Shown here one piece after another: positions 1 through 5,717 of a stretch of DNA of 5,776 bases. The notes under the pieces were generated by a model, which worked only from the letters and a program-made list of their open reading frames with translations, was not told the origin of the DNA and ran no database searches. The translations under genes were made by a program, and so were the position numbers. Origin of the DNA: an uncultured Bacteroidales bacterium (GTDB taxonomy: Bacteria > Bacteroidota > Bacteroidia > Bacteroidales > UBA932). The stretch lies in NCBI GenBank assembly GCA_905234775.1, contig CAJOJC010000080.1, positions 2,731 through 8,506 on the forward strand. Reading direction: 5' to 3'. Every line of letters starts with the position of its first letter. Position 1 is the stretch's first letter.

Positions 1-486
1 CATGTCTGAAGTAACGTAGCCTCCGAAGATGCTGCCCACGCCAACTTTCATTAGACGTGCGGTAGCGACTGCAAATGACTCGGCGTCTACGACACTGGCC
101 AGTTCTGCTATGCCTTTCTGGATAGGGGCTGCGCCTTCGGCATTGAGCCTTAGCGAATCGAGGCCCTGAGTATACAGGTCTGCGAGTTTCTGCTCGTCCG
201 AACCCTTCTTCGTCTTAAGGGTAGTGAGGCTTTGGAATATTTCGTTGAGCCTTATTTCATTGTTCTCAGAGAGGACGTCGAACGAGCCGTAACGCGAGAA
301 CTCGGGGCGCAGAGGATTGTTTTTCTGCCAGCCGCCGGTTGCGTACTGATAAAAGTCCACTCCGGGAGCGACCGATGTGTCGAGATTGTCCGGATTAAGT
401 GCGGGGACCTTCTCCCCTGTCTGCTGAGCGCAGGATACTGCGAGTGCTGCGGAAGCAATTGCCATTGCGATAAATTTAACCTTCAT
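1..486 (-). CDS. M13 family (neprilysin/PepO-like) metallopeptidase, lipoprotein, N-terminal part only
   Basis: This gene is read leftwards from ATG at 486 and runs off the left edge in frame, giving 162 residues with no stop. Residues 1-18 are a signal peptide (Lys-rich start, then Ala/Val/Ile-rich core) ending in a lipobox-like A-V-S-C, so Cys19 is the probable lipid-modified residue and the mature protein should sit on the envelope. Residues about 31-78 carry the typical start of the M13 peptidase N-terminal domain: NLD, then GVDFYQYATGGW, KNNP and a SRYGSF stretch followed by ENNE. Family knowledge: M13 enzymes are roughly 650-700 residues long, and the zinc site (HExxH and a downstream Glu) lies in the C-terminal half. 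The catalytic residues would therefore be outside this window and cannot be verified. The start is set by the signal peptide. The gene is divergent from the exported EEP protein. The M13 assignment is firm; substrate is unknown. Confidence 0.9.
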   Translation of the reverse strand, partial: MKVKFIAMAIASAALAVSCAQQTGEKVPALNPDNLDTSVAPGVDFYQYATGGWQKNNPLRPEFSRYGSFDVLSENNEIRLNEIFQSLTTLKTKKGSDEQKLADLYTQGLDSLRLNAEGAAPIQKGIAELASVVDAESFAVATARLMKVGVGSIFGGYVTSDM

Positions 487-520
487 ATAGTATTACAGTT
501 TGTTGTCTGATTCCAATCTT

Positions 521-528
521 CAAAATTA
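521..528 (-). promoter_or_regulatory. Candidate Bacteroidales -7 box for the M13 peptidase gene
   Basis: On the minus strand the spacer contains TAATTTTG, a full match to the Bacteroides -7 consensus TAnnTTTG, ending 34 bases before the ATG at 486. A transcript starting a few bases downstream would have a leader of roughly 28 bases. The expected -33 element (TTTG-like) is only weakly represented, by a T-run around 549-553 that lies inside the first codons of the opposite gene. The box match is seen directly; promoter activity is inferred. Confidence 0.5.
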
Positions 529-530
529 AT

Positions 531-538
531 TATCTTTG
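531..538 (+). promoter_or_regulatory. Candidate Bacteroidales -7 box for the EEP family gene
   Basis: TATCTTTG matches the TAnnTTTG consensus and ends 7 bases before the ATG at 546. If used, transcription would begin almost at the start codon, giving a leaderless or nearly leaderless mRNA. A TTG at 503-505 is 25 bases upstream of the box, a little farther than the usual 19-21 for a -33 element. It lies only 2 bp from the oppositely oriented box at 521-528. Confidence 0.45.
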
Positions 539-545
539 TTGAGAA

Positions 546-1334
546 ATGAAAAAGTTTATTCTCCTCGCCCTCCTGTTTTCTCTGGCAGATATTTGGGGAA
601 CTTGCCACCTGACTGTTGTATCGTACAATGTCGGGGTGTTCAACAAGTATGTCAAGAACAGCAGTCCCGAAGTCGCCGCTATGATGCGTGAGGTCGGTGC
701 AGACGTAATCGGCCTCTGCGAACTGGACAGTTGCTCGATAGTCCGCAACCAGCGCCGCAATCAGCTCGCCGAGTTCGTGGGCCAGATGGGAGAGGGGTGG
801 AAAGGCCATTTCGGGAAGGCGATGAGTTTCGGAGGCGGCGGCTATGGGGTCGGAGCCGTCGTCAGCCCCCGCTTCAGGGTGAGGGAGAGTTACACTATCC
901 CGCTCCCGAAGGGCAAGGGCTCCGAGCCGCGCGCCGCCGCCGTGGTCGAAACCGAGCGTTTCATCTTCGCCTGTGCCCACCTCGACTATGCCGACGGCCC
1001 CTCTCGCCTGCAGCAGGCCGAGATACTGTCCGAGCGGCTCCTTGAGCGCTTTGAGGCGACCGGTAAGCCGGTGATCCTGTGCGGCGACATGAACGCCGCG
1101 CCGGACAATGAGACTATCGCTTATTTCCGCGAAAATTGGGATATCATCACCTCCGAAGACCCGACCTTCCCTTCGGACAAGCCCCGCTCATGCATAGACT
1201 ATATCATGATTCTGAGGGGCAGCTGCGAATATGATGTTATAGGTCACGCGGGCGTGCGCAAGAGATTCTGGGCCGGCAACCCCAAGACGGCCTCCGACCA
1301 CCTCCCAGTCATCGCCAAAATCCGCCTACATTAG
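546..1334 (+). CDS. Exported endonuclease/exonuclease/phosphatase (EEP) family hydrolase
   Basis: This is a 262-residue protein of the DNase I/exonuclease III/inositol phosphatase fold, which cleaves phosphodiester or phosphomonoester bonds using divalent metal. The full motif set is visible in order: SYNVG with Asn28, CELD with Glu59, AHLD with His145, GDMN with Asp181 and Asn183, IDYIM with Asp218, and the terminal SDHLP with Asp251-His252. Spacing and total length suit a complete single-domain enzyme. Residues 1-18 (KK then a Leu/Phe-rich core) look like a Sec signal peptide, so it probably acts in the periplasm or outside the cell. The Cys at position 20 lacks a proper lipobox. The ATG at 546 is required because the next Met codons lie beyond Asn28. 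There is no Shine-Dalgarno sequence. The 3' end overlaps nadD by 9 bp, tail to tail. The substrate (nucleic acid, phospholipid headgroup or sugar phosphate) cannot be told from sequence. Confidence 0.9.
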   Translation: MKKFILLALLFSLADIWGTCHLTVVSYNVGVFNKYVKNSSPEVAAMMREVGADVIGLCELDSCSIVRNQRRNQLAEFVGQMGEGWKGHFGKAMSFGGGGYGVGAVVSPRFRVRESYTIPLPKGKGSEPRAAAVVETERFIFACAHLDYADGPSRLQQAEILSERLLERFEATGKPVILCGDMNAAPDNETIAYFRENWDIITSEDPTFPSDKPRSCIDYIMILRGSCEYDVIGHAGVRKRFWAGNPKTASDHLPVIAKIRLH

Positions 1335-1877
1335 CAGGCCGTCCGAGCCCTCTCTTCCCTCGCGGATCTCGGTCGAAGAGACGTCGACCAGCGGCATTTC
1401 TGCCAGCTCAATCCTATATGCCGGATTCTCCTCGAGCAGGGCGGCCCTCAGCGCCTGCATATCATGCCCACGGCGCGGGAAGACCAGAATCCCGAAGTCC
1501 AGCAGGATGCGGGCATGTTCCCTCCACCCCCCGAACACGGCCAGGTTGTCAGCGCCCACGACGAGCGTGAATTCACTTCCCGGTTCGCGCTCGCGAAGCG
1601 CCTCCAGCGTCCGGAAAGTATACTGCGGCGCGGGCATCGAAAGCTCGATGTCATCGACTCGGACCTTCGTAAGCTCCGGATGACGGGCCACGGCCTTTTT
1701 CGCGGCCTCGAAACGCTCGCGCGCATTGCGGTCTTTTCCCTCGCCCTTGAACGGGCTGCGCGGCGAGACTACAAGATAGACGACGTCGAAACGGGAATCC
1801 TGCTCCAGACGTCTGAGGATCTGGAGATGCCCGACGTGGAGCGGGTCGAAACTGCCGGAGTAAACGGCTACCCGCAT
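1326..1877 (-). CDS. nadD: Nicotinate-nucleotide adenylyltransferase (NadD)
   Basis: NadD transfers AMP from ATP to nicotinate mononucleotide, making deamido-NAD in the cytoplasmic NAD pathway. The 183-residue product has the nucleotidyltransferase signature GSFDPLHVGH at residues 8-17 (HxGH = His14-Val-Gly-His17), VVSPRSPFK at 36-44, VGADN at 107-111 with Trp118, and the phosphate-binding SSTEIR at 167-172. ATG at 1877 sits right before the first beta strand and is the only sensible start. It overlaps the end of gmk by 10 bp, so translation is probably coupled; no Shine-Dalgarno sequence is seen. Oddity: the protein ends 11 residues after SSTEIR (at GLLM), whereas family members usually continue with a short segment of the LxPxxVxxYI type, so this copy is roughly 10-15 residues short at the C-terminus. 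The core active-site motifs are all intact, so I infer a functional enzyme. Confidence 0.93.
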   Translation of the reverse strand: MRVAVYSGSFDPLHVGHLQILRRLEQDSRFDVVYLVVSPRSPFKGEGKDRNARERFEAAKKAVARHPELTKVRVDDIELSMPAPQYTFRTLEALREREPGSEFTLVVGADNLAVFGGWREHARILLDFGILVFPRRGHDMQALRAALLEENPAYRIELAEMPLVDVSSTEIREGREGSDGLLM

Positions 1878-2437
1878 AAGAAGCTGTCTACGGTTTGTTC
1901 AGCGGTCCTGAACGTCTCGGCGAGCTCGCCGTTGACTATCTCCACGTCGAATTTTCCGCGGGCAAAGTCGATCTCGGACTGGGCCTTCGCGAGCCTCTCG
2001 CGAATCGCGTCCTCGGTATCGGTCTGCCGCCCGCGGAGTCTCTGCTCGAGCACTTCCATGCTCGGCGGAAGGATAAGAATCGAAAGCGCGGAGTCGCCGA
2101 AGTACTTCTTCAAATTCGCGCCGCCCTTGACGTCTACGTCGAACAGGATGACATGGCCTTTAGACCAGATGCGCTCGACTTCAGATTTGAGGGTGCCGTA
2201 GAAGCGATCCTGGTAGACCTCTTCGTGTTCTACGAACGCATCCTGAGCAATCAATTCGCGGAAACGGGCCGCATCTATGAAATAATAATCCACTCCGTCT
2301 TTCTCCTCTCCCCTTGGCGGACGAGAGGTCGCGCTTACCGAAAATTCGAATTCAGGGTGCAATTCCAGCAGATGGTGTACTACCGTACTCTTGCCTGCGC
2401 CCGACGGGGCGGAAAAAATCACTACTTTACCGTTCAT
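1868..2437 (-). CDS. gmk: Guanylate kinase (Gmk)
   Basis: Gmk phosphorylates GMP to GDP with ATP, an essential cytoplasmic step in guanine nucleotide synthesis and salvage. The 189-residue product has the P-loop SAPSGAGKST at residues 9-18, the guanylate kinase signature from TSRPPR (37-42) through DGVDYYF (47-53) that forms the GMP site, FVEHEEVYQDRFYGT (68-82), the DVDVKGG strand (100-106) and an Arg-rich lid around 133-148 (RLRGR, then RERL). Length is normal for the family. An in-frame Met codon at 2506 would add 23 residues, but the start at 2437 (MNGKVVIFSAPSG) puts the P-loop at the usual distance from the N-terminus, and the extension would consume the whole promoter spacer. The TAG stop lies inside nadD, which follows with a 10-bp overlap. 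I recall the order gmk-nadD as common in Bacteroidales, often with yicC in front; here the upstream neighbour is the divergent fba. Confidence 0.95.
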   Translation of the reverse strand: MNGKVVIFSAPSGAGKSTVVHHLLELHPEFEFSVSATSRPPRGEEKDGVDYYFIDAARFRELIAQDAFVEHEEVYQDRFYGTLKSEVERIWSKGHVILFDVDVKGGANLKKYFGDSALSILILPPSMEVLEQRLRGRQTDTEDAIRERLAKAQSEIDFARGKFDVEIVNGELAETFRTAEQTVDSFLCG

Positions 2438-2455
2438 TCTATGTGAAGATTTGCG

Positions 2456-2463
2456 TAAAATTA
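2456..2463 (-). promoter_or_regulatory. Possible imperfect -7 box for gmk-nadD
   Basis: On the minus strand TAATTTTA matches TAnnTTTG at all but the last base and ends 18 bases before the gmk start at 2437. It is placed immediately next to the oppositely oriented fba box. No clear -33 element is seen. This is a weak call, based on position and partial consensus only. Confidence 0.3.
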
Positions 2464-2464
2464 G

Positions 2465-2472
2465 TAAATTTG
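2465..2472 (+). promoter_or_regulatory. Candidate Bacteroidales -7 box for fba
   Basis: TAAATTTG is a full match to the TAnnTTTG consensus and ends 36 bases before the fba ATG at 2509. A start site a few bases downstream would leave an AT-rich leader of about 30 bases without a Shine-Dalgarno sequence, as is usual for highly expressed Bacteroidales genes. A -33 element at the usual distance (about 2441-2446) is not obvious. Confidence 0.5.
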
Positions 2473-2508
2473 TGGGATTTAAGGAAATTCTAAACCCTTT
2501 ATACAATT

Positions 2509-3507
2509 ATGGTATCTTACAAAGAACTTGGCCTTGTGAACACCCGCGAAATGTTCAAGAAGGCCGTCGCTGGCGGATACGCCATCCCCGCATTCAATTT
2601 CAACAATATGGAGCAGCTCCAGGCTATCATCCAGGCTGCCGCCGAGACTAAGTCTCCGGTCATCCTCCAGGTCAGCAAGGGCGCTCGTAACTATGCCAAC
2701 CAGACCCTTCTCCGCTACATGGCAGAAGGCGCTGTTGAGTATGCAAAGGAACTCGGCTGGGAGAAACCCCAGATCGTCCTCCATCTGGACCACGGCGACA
2801 GCTTCGAGACTTGCAAGAGCTGCGTCGATATGGGCTTCAGCTCAGTTATGATCGATGCTTCCTCTCTTCCTTACGAGGAGAACATCGCCCTTACCAAGAA
2901 GGTTGTTGATTATGCACATCAGTTCGACGTAACAGTCGAGGCTGAGCTCGGCGTTCTCGCCGGTGTTGAGGATGAGGTCTCCGCTGCAGAGTCTCATTAC
3001 ACAAAACCCGAGGAAGTTATCGACTTCGCTACCCGTACCGGCTGCGACTCCCTCGCAATCTCGATCGGAACTTCTCACGGCGCATACAAGTTCACCCGCG
3101 AGCAGTGCACCCTCGACCCTAAGACCGGCCGTCTGGTTCCCCCGCCGCTCGCATTCAACGTCCTTCATGAGATTGAGAAGAAGCTCCCCGGCTTCCCTAT
3201 CGTTCTCCATGGCTCAAGCTCCGTTCCTCAGGAGTATGTCGACATGATCAACGAACTCGGCGGAAAACTTCCCGACGCAGTCGGTATCCCCGAGGAGCAG
3301 CTCCGCGAAGCTTCGAAGAGCGCAGTCTGCAAGATCAACATCGACTCCGACAGCCGTCTTGCAATGACCGCAGCCATCAGGAAAGTCTTCCACGACAAAC
3401 CCGGTGAGTTCGATCCTCGTAAGTACCTCGGCCCTGCCCGCGACGAGATGAAGAAGCTCTACATGCACAAGATCATCAACGTCCTCGGCTCCGACGGAAA
3501 AGCCTAG
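2509..3507 (+). CDS. fba: Class II fructose-1,6-bisphosphate aldolase
   Basis: This zinc-dependent enzyme interconverts fructose-1,6-bisphosphate with dihydroxyacetone phosphate and glyceraldehyde-3-phosphate in glycolysis and gluconeogenesis, in the cytoplasm. The 332-residue protein shows the class II barrel motifs in order: IPAFNFNN (26-33), LHLDHGDSFE (91-100) with catalytic Asp94 and metal ligand His95, VEAELG (143-148) with Glu146, ISIGTSHGAYKF (184-195) with His190, VLHGSSS (232-238) with His234, and KINIDSDSR (275-283) for the substrate phosphate. By comparison with the E. coli class II enzyme, His95, Glu146, His190 and His234 correspond to the metal-binding set. The protein is full length with no damaged motif. 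The ATG at 2509 fits the standard N-terminus. Codon choice looks more restricted than in its gmk-nadD and EEP neighbours (many AAG, CTC and GTC codons), as expected of a highly expressed gene. It is monocistronic: divergent from gmk and ended by the hairpin at 3523-3560. Confidence 0.96.
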   Translation: MVSYKELGLVNTREMFKKAVAGGYAIPAFNFNNMEQLQAIIQAAAETKSPVILQVSKGARNYANQTLLRYMAEGAVEYAKELGWEKPQIVLHLDHGDSFETCKSCVDMGFSSVMIDASSLPYEENIALTKKVVDYAHQFDVTVEAELGVLAGVEDEVSAAESHYTKPEEVIDFATRTGCDSLAISIGTSHGAYKFTREQCTLDPKTGRLVPPPLAFNVLHEIEKKLPGFPIVLHGSSSVPQEYVDMINELGGKLPDAVGIPEEQLREASKSAVCKINIDSDSRLAMTAAIRKVFHDKPGEFDPRKYLGPARDEMKKLYMHKIINVLGSDGKA

Positions 3508-3522
3508 TCGTTTGATTCCATA

Positions 3523-3560
3523 AAACAAGAACCCCGCTCGACCGAGCGGGGTTCTTGTTT
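3523..3560. terminator. Bidirectional intrinsic terminator between fba and dnaK
   Basis: The arms 3523-3540 and 3543-3560 are perfect reverse complements (18 bases each). With a realistic GACC tetraloop the stem is 17 bp, GC-rich near the loop and A/T-rich at the base, so each strand ends in a T-rich stretch (TTCTTGTTT on plus; TTCTTGTTTTA on minus). It starts 15 bases after the fba stop and 13 bases after the dnaK stop when read on the opposite strand, so it can serve both convergent genes. Confidence 0.9.
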
Positions 3561-3573
3561 GTCGGAAGAGGGC

Positions 3574-5457
3574 TTACTGCTCATCCGGAGCGTTGTCCTG
3601 AGGGCCTCCCTGAGGGCCGCCAGGCTGAGGGCCTGCGCCGGGGTTGGGGCCGCCGGCCTGGCCGGACATCGAAGAGTAGATCTCGCTCATCACCTTGTTG
3701 ATTTCTTCGGTGTAGCGGTCGATGTCCGCGAGGTTCTGGTTCTTGACCGCCTCCTTGAGGGCATTGAGAGGAGTTTCGATCTGAGACTTCTTGTCTGCAG
3801 GAATCTTGTCTCCGTTATCCTTGAGGAACTTCTCCACCTGGAAGCTGAGGGCGTCTGCATTGTTGATCTTGTCTACGCGCTCACGCTCTGCCTTATCGGC
3901 CTCTTCGTTAGCCTTAGCCTCATCCCTCATCCTCTGGATCTCAGCGTCTGTAAGACCTGATGATGCTTCGATTCTGATGTGCTGTTCCTTTCCTGTTGCC
4001 TTGTCTTTTGCGGAAACAGAGAGGATACCGTTAGTATCGATATCGAAGGAAACTTCGATCTGAGGTATTCCACGGGGAGCCGGAGCGATACCGTCGAGGT
4101 GGAAGACACCGATCTGTTTGTTGTCCTTTGCCATCGGGCGCTCACCCTGGAGAACCCTGATTTCAACTGAAGGCTGGTTGTCTGCCGCGGTCGAGAAGAC
4201 CTGATCTTTATGTACAGGGATAGTAGTATTGGACTCGATGAGTTTAGTCATAACTCCGCCAAGGGTCTCGATACCGAGGCTAAGAGGGGTAACATCCAGA
4301 AGGAGAACGTCCTTCACATCGCCTGCGAGAACACCGCCCTGGATTGCAGCACCGACTGCAACGACTTCGTCGGGGTTAACGCTCTTGTTGGGCTCCTTGC
4401 CGAAGAAATCCTTCACGATTTCCTGGACCTTAGGGATACGGGTTGAACCGCCGACCAGAATAACTTCGTCGATCTGAGATGCGCTGAGGTGCGCGTCCTC
4501 GAGGGCCTTGCGGCAAGGCTCTACAGTCCTTCTGAAGAGGTCGTCGCAGAGAGCTTCGAACTTAGCCCTGGTAAGGGTCTTTACGAAATGCTTAGGCATA
4601 CCGTCTACTGCGGTGATATAAGGAAGGTTGATCTCTGCTGAAGTCTGGTTCGAGAGCTCGATCTTTGCCTTCTCTGCAGCTTCCTTAAGTCTCTGAAGAG
4701 CCATGGGATCTTTCTTGAGGTCCATTCCGCCGTTCTCGGAAGCGAACTCGCCTGCGAGCCAGTCGATGATGACCTGATCGAAATCGTCTCCTCCGAGGTG
4801 TGTATCTCCGTTGGTAGACTTGACTTCGAAAACGCCGTCTCCAAGTTCAAGGATACTGATATCGAAGGTACCGCCGCCAAGGTCATAAACCGCGACCTTC
4901 ATGTTCTTGTTCTTCTTATCCAGACCATATGCGAGGGCTGCTGCGGTAGGCTCGTTGATAATACGCTTCACATCGAGGCCTGCAATCTTACCGGCTTCCT
5001 TGGTAGCCTGACGCTGAGAGTCGGAGAAGTATGCAGGAACGGTAATGACAGCCTCTGTCACCTCCTGACGGAGATAGTCTTCTGCGGTCTTCTTCATCTT
5101 CTGAAGAATGATAGCGGAAATCTCCTGAGGAGAATAAAGCTTGCCGTTGATGTCTATACGGGGAGTGTTGTTCTCGCCCCTTGATACGGTATAAGGCACA
5201 CGGGCGATTTCCTTTCCTACCTGATCGTAGGTTTCGCCCATAAAGCGCTTGATAGAGAAAATAGTGTTCTTAGGGTTAGTGACAGCCTGACGTTTTGCAG
5301 TGTCACCGACCTTACGCTCACCACCGTCGGTAAAAGCTACTACCGAAGGGGTGGTACGGTGTCCTTCATTGTTGATAATGACGGTAGGCTGATTGCCTTC
5401 CATCACTGCGACGCAGGAATTAGTAGTTCCAAGGTCAATACCGATAATTTTTCCCAT
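3574..5457 (-). CDS. dnaK: Molecular chaperone DnaK (Hsp70)
   Basis: DnaK is an ATP-driven cytoplasmic chaperone that, with DnaJ and GrpE, binds exposed hydrophobic segments of unfolded proteins. The 627-residue product is complete. The nucleotide-binding domain (about 1-381) has IDLGTTNS (7-14), catalytic Lys70, [12 protein letters not shown] (167-178), DLGGGTFD (192-199) and [14 protein letters not shown] (335-348). The allosteric linker [13 protein letters not shown] is at 383-395, the beta-sandwich substrate domain at about 390-500, the helical lid at about 503-597, then a flexible tail. That tail is Gly/Pro/Gln-rich with three GPQ units (609-611, 614-616, 618-620) and ends in DNAPDEQ, without the EEV-type ending seen in E. 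coli DnaK. The ATG at 5457 gives the standard [10 protein letters not shown] start; its leader is AT-rich with no Shine-Dalgarno sequence. grpE and dnaJ are not adjacent on the side that is visible. A palindrome about 90 bp upstream may take part in control. Confidence 0.98.
   Translation of the reverse strand: MGKIIGIDLGTTNSCVAVMEGNQPTVIINNEGHRTTPSVVAFTDGGERKVGDTAKRQAVTNPKNTIFSIKRFMGETYDQVGKEIARVPYTVSRGENNTPRIDINGKLYSPQEISAIILQKMKKTAEDYLRQEVTEAVITVPAYFSDSQRQATKEAGKIAGLDVKRIINEPTAAALAYGLDKKNKNMKVAVYDLGGGTFDISILELGDGVFEVKSTNGDTHLGGDDFDQVIIDWLAGEFASENGGMDLKKDPMALQRLKEAAEKAKIELSNQTSAEINLPYITAVDGMPKHFVKTLTRAKFEALCDDLFRRTVEPCRKALEDAHLSASQIDEVILVGGSTRIPKVQEIVKDFFGKEPNKSVNPDEVVAVGAAIQGGVLAGDVKDVLLLDVTPLSLGIETLGGVMTKLIESNTTIPVHKDQVFSTAADNQPSVEIRVLQGERPMAKDNKQIGVFHLDGIAPAPRGIPQIEVSFDIDTNGILSVSAKDKATGKEQHIRIEASSGLTDAEIQRMRDEAKANEEADKAERERVDKINNADALSFQVEKFLKDNGDKIPADKKSQIETPLNALKEAVKNQNLADIDRYTEEINKVMSEIYSSMSGQAGGPNPGAGPQPGGPQGGPQDNAPDEQ
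3598..3633. repeat. Three short direct repeats encoding the GPQ units of the DnaK tail
   Basis: CTGAGGGCC occurs at 3598-3606, 3610-3618 and 3625-3633, at intervals of 12 and 15 bp, so always in the dnaK reading frame. On the coding strand each copy reads Gly-Pro-Gln. This kind of short in-frame repeat can expand or contract by slippage, which would change tail length without breaking the gene. Confidence 0.75.
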
Positions 5458-5546
5458 AATATCTATTTTTTAACTTTTTGTCTCATTTAACCTTCTTCCC
5501 GAAGGCCATAACCCAAACATCGAAACCCGTGCCACCCAGATTTCTC

Positions 5547-5559
5547 TGACAAATTGTCA
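5547..5559. promoter_or_regulatory. Candidate operator: 13-bp palindrome upstream of dnaK
   Basis: TGACAAATTGTCA consists of perfect 6-base arms (TGACAA and TTGTCA) around one central base. It lies 89 bases upstream of the dnaK start codon in otherwise unstructured DNA. Its size and symmetry suit a dimeric regulator. It is not the CIRCE element bound by HrcA (TTAGCACTC-N9-GAGTGCTAA). On the minus strand it also contains a TTTG that could act as a -33 element, but no good -7 box follows at the usual distance. Confidence 0.4.
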
Positions 5560-5674
5560 CTATCTACGGTGAAGCGTCCTTCCCCTAACCTATTTCTTCC
5601 ACCTTGTAAGCCTCTGTGTGTAAAACTGCCTAAATCACACACCAACCCATAGAAAACCAAGCGCCCTACCCTCG

Positions 5675-5717
5675 ATCGCGCTGCGCCGAGCCTTGGATGG
5701 GGCTCAGCTTGCGCGAT
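5675..5717. repeat. GC-rich two-part hairpin
   Basis: ATCGCGC (5675-5681) pairs with GCGCGAT (5711-5717), and inside it GAGCC (5688-5692) pairs with GGCTC (5701-5705), giving an imperfect stem with an internal loop. The sequence GCCGAGCC at 5685-5692 can alternatively pair with GGCTCGGC at 5763-5770. It could be an extragenic palindromic element or the remnant of a terminator; function is unknown and no T-tract follows. Confidence 0.45.

Noticed and set aside
232..510. Plus-strand open frame of 92 codons near the left edge
   Set aside because: It is antisense to the M13 peptidase N-terminus, whose signal peptide and family motifs are clear on the minus strand.
546..605. Lipoprotein signal in the EEP protein (Cys at residue 20)
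   Set aside because: The residues before this Cys are W-G-T, which do not make a lipobox; an ordinary Sec signal peptide is more likely.
483..980. Minus-strand open frame of 165 codons opposite the start of the EEP gene
   Set aside because: The plus strand encodes the intact EEP catalytic motifs here, and the antisense product is compositionally odd with no family resemblance. Its end would also overlap the M13 peptidase start.
1464..2446. Long plus-strand open frames opposite nadD and gmk (1464-2201 and 1895-2446)
   Set aside because: They are antisense shadows of two well-identified genes, have no recognisable motifs, and arise from the codon bias of the real genes.
2438..2506. Upstream Met codon that would extend Gmk by 23 residues
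   Set aside because: The extension has no Gmk-like sequence, would remove the divergent promoter spacer, and the start at 2437 gives the family-typical N-terminus.
5547..5559. CIRCE element for HrcA control of dnaK
   Set aside because: Neither arm matches TTAGCACTC or GAGTGCTAA and the spacing is wrong; the palindrome is a different motif.
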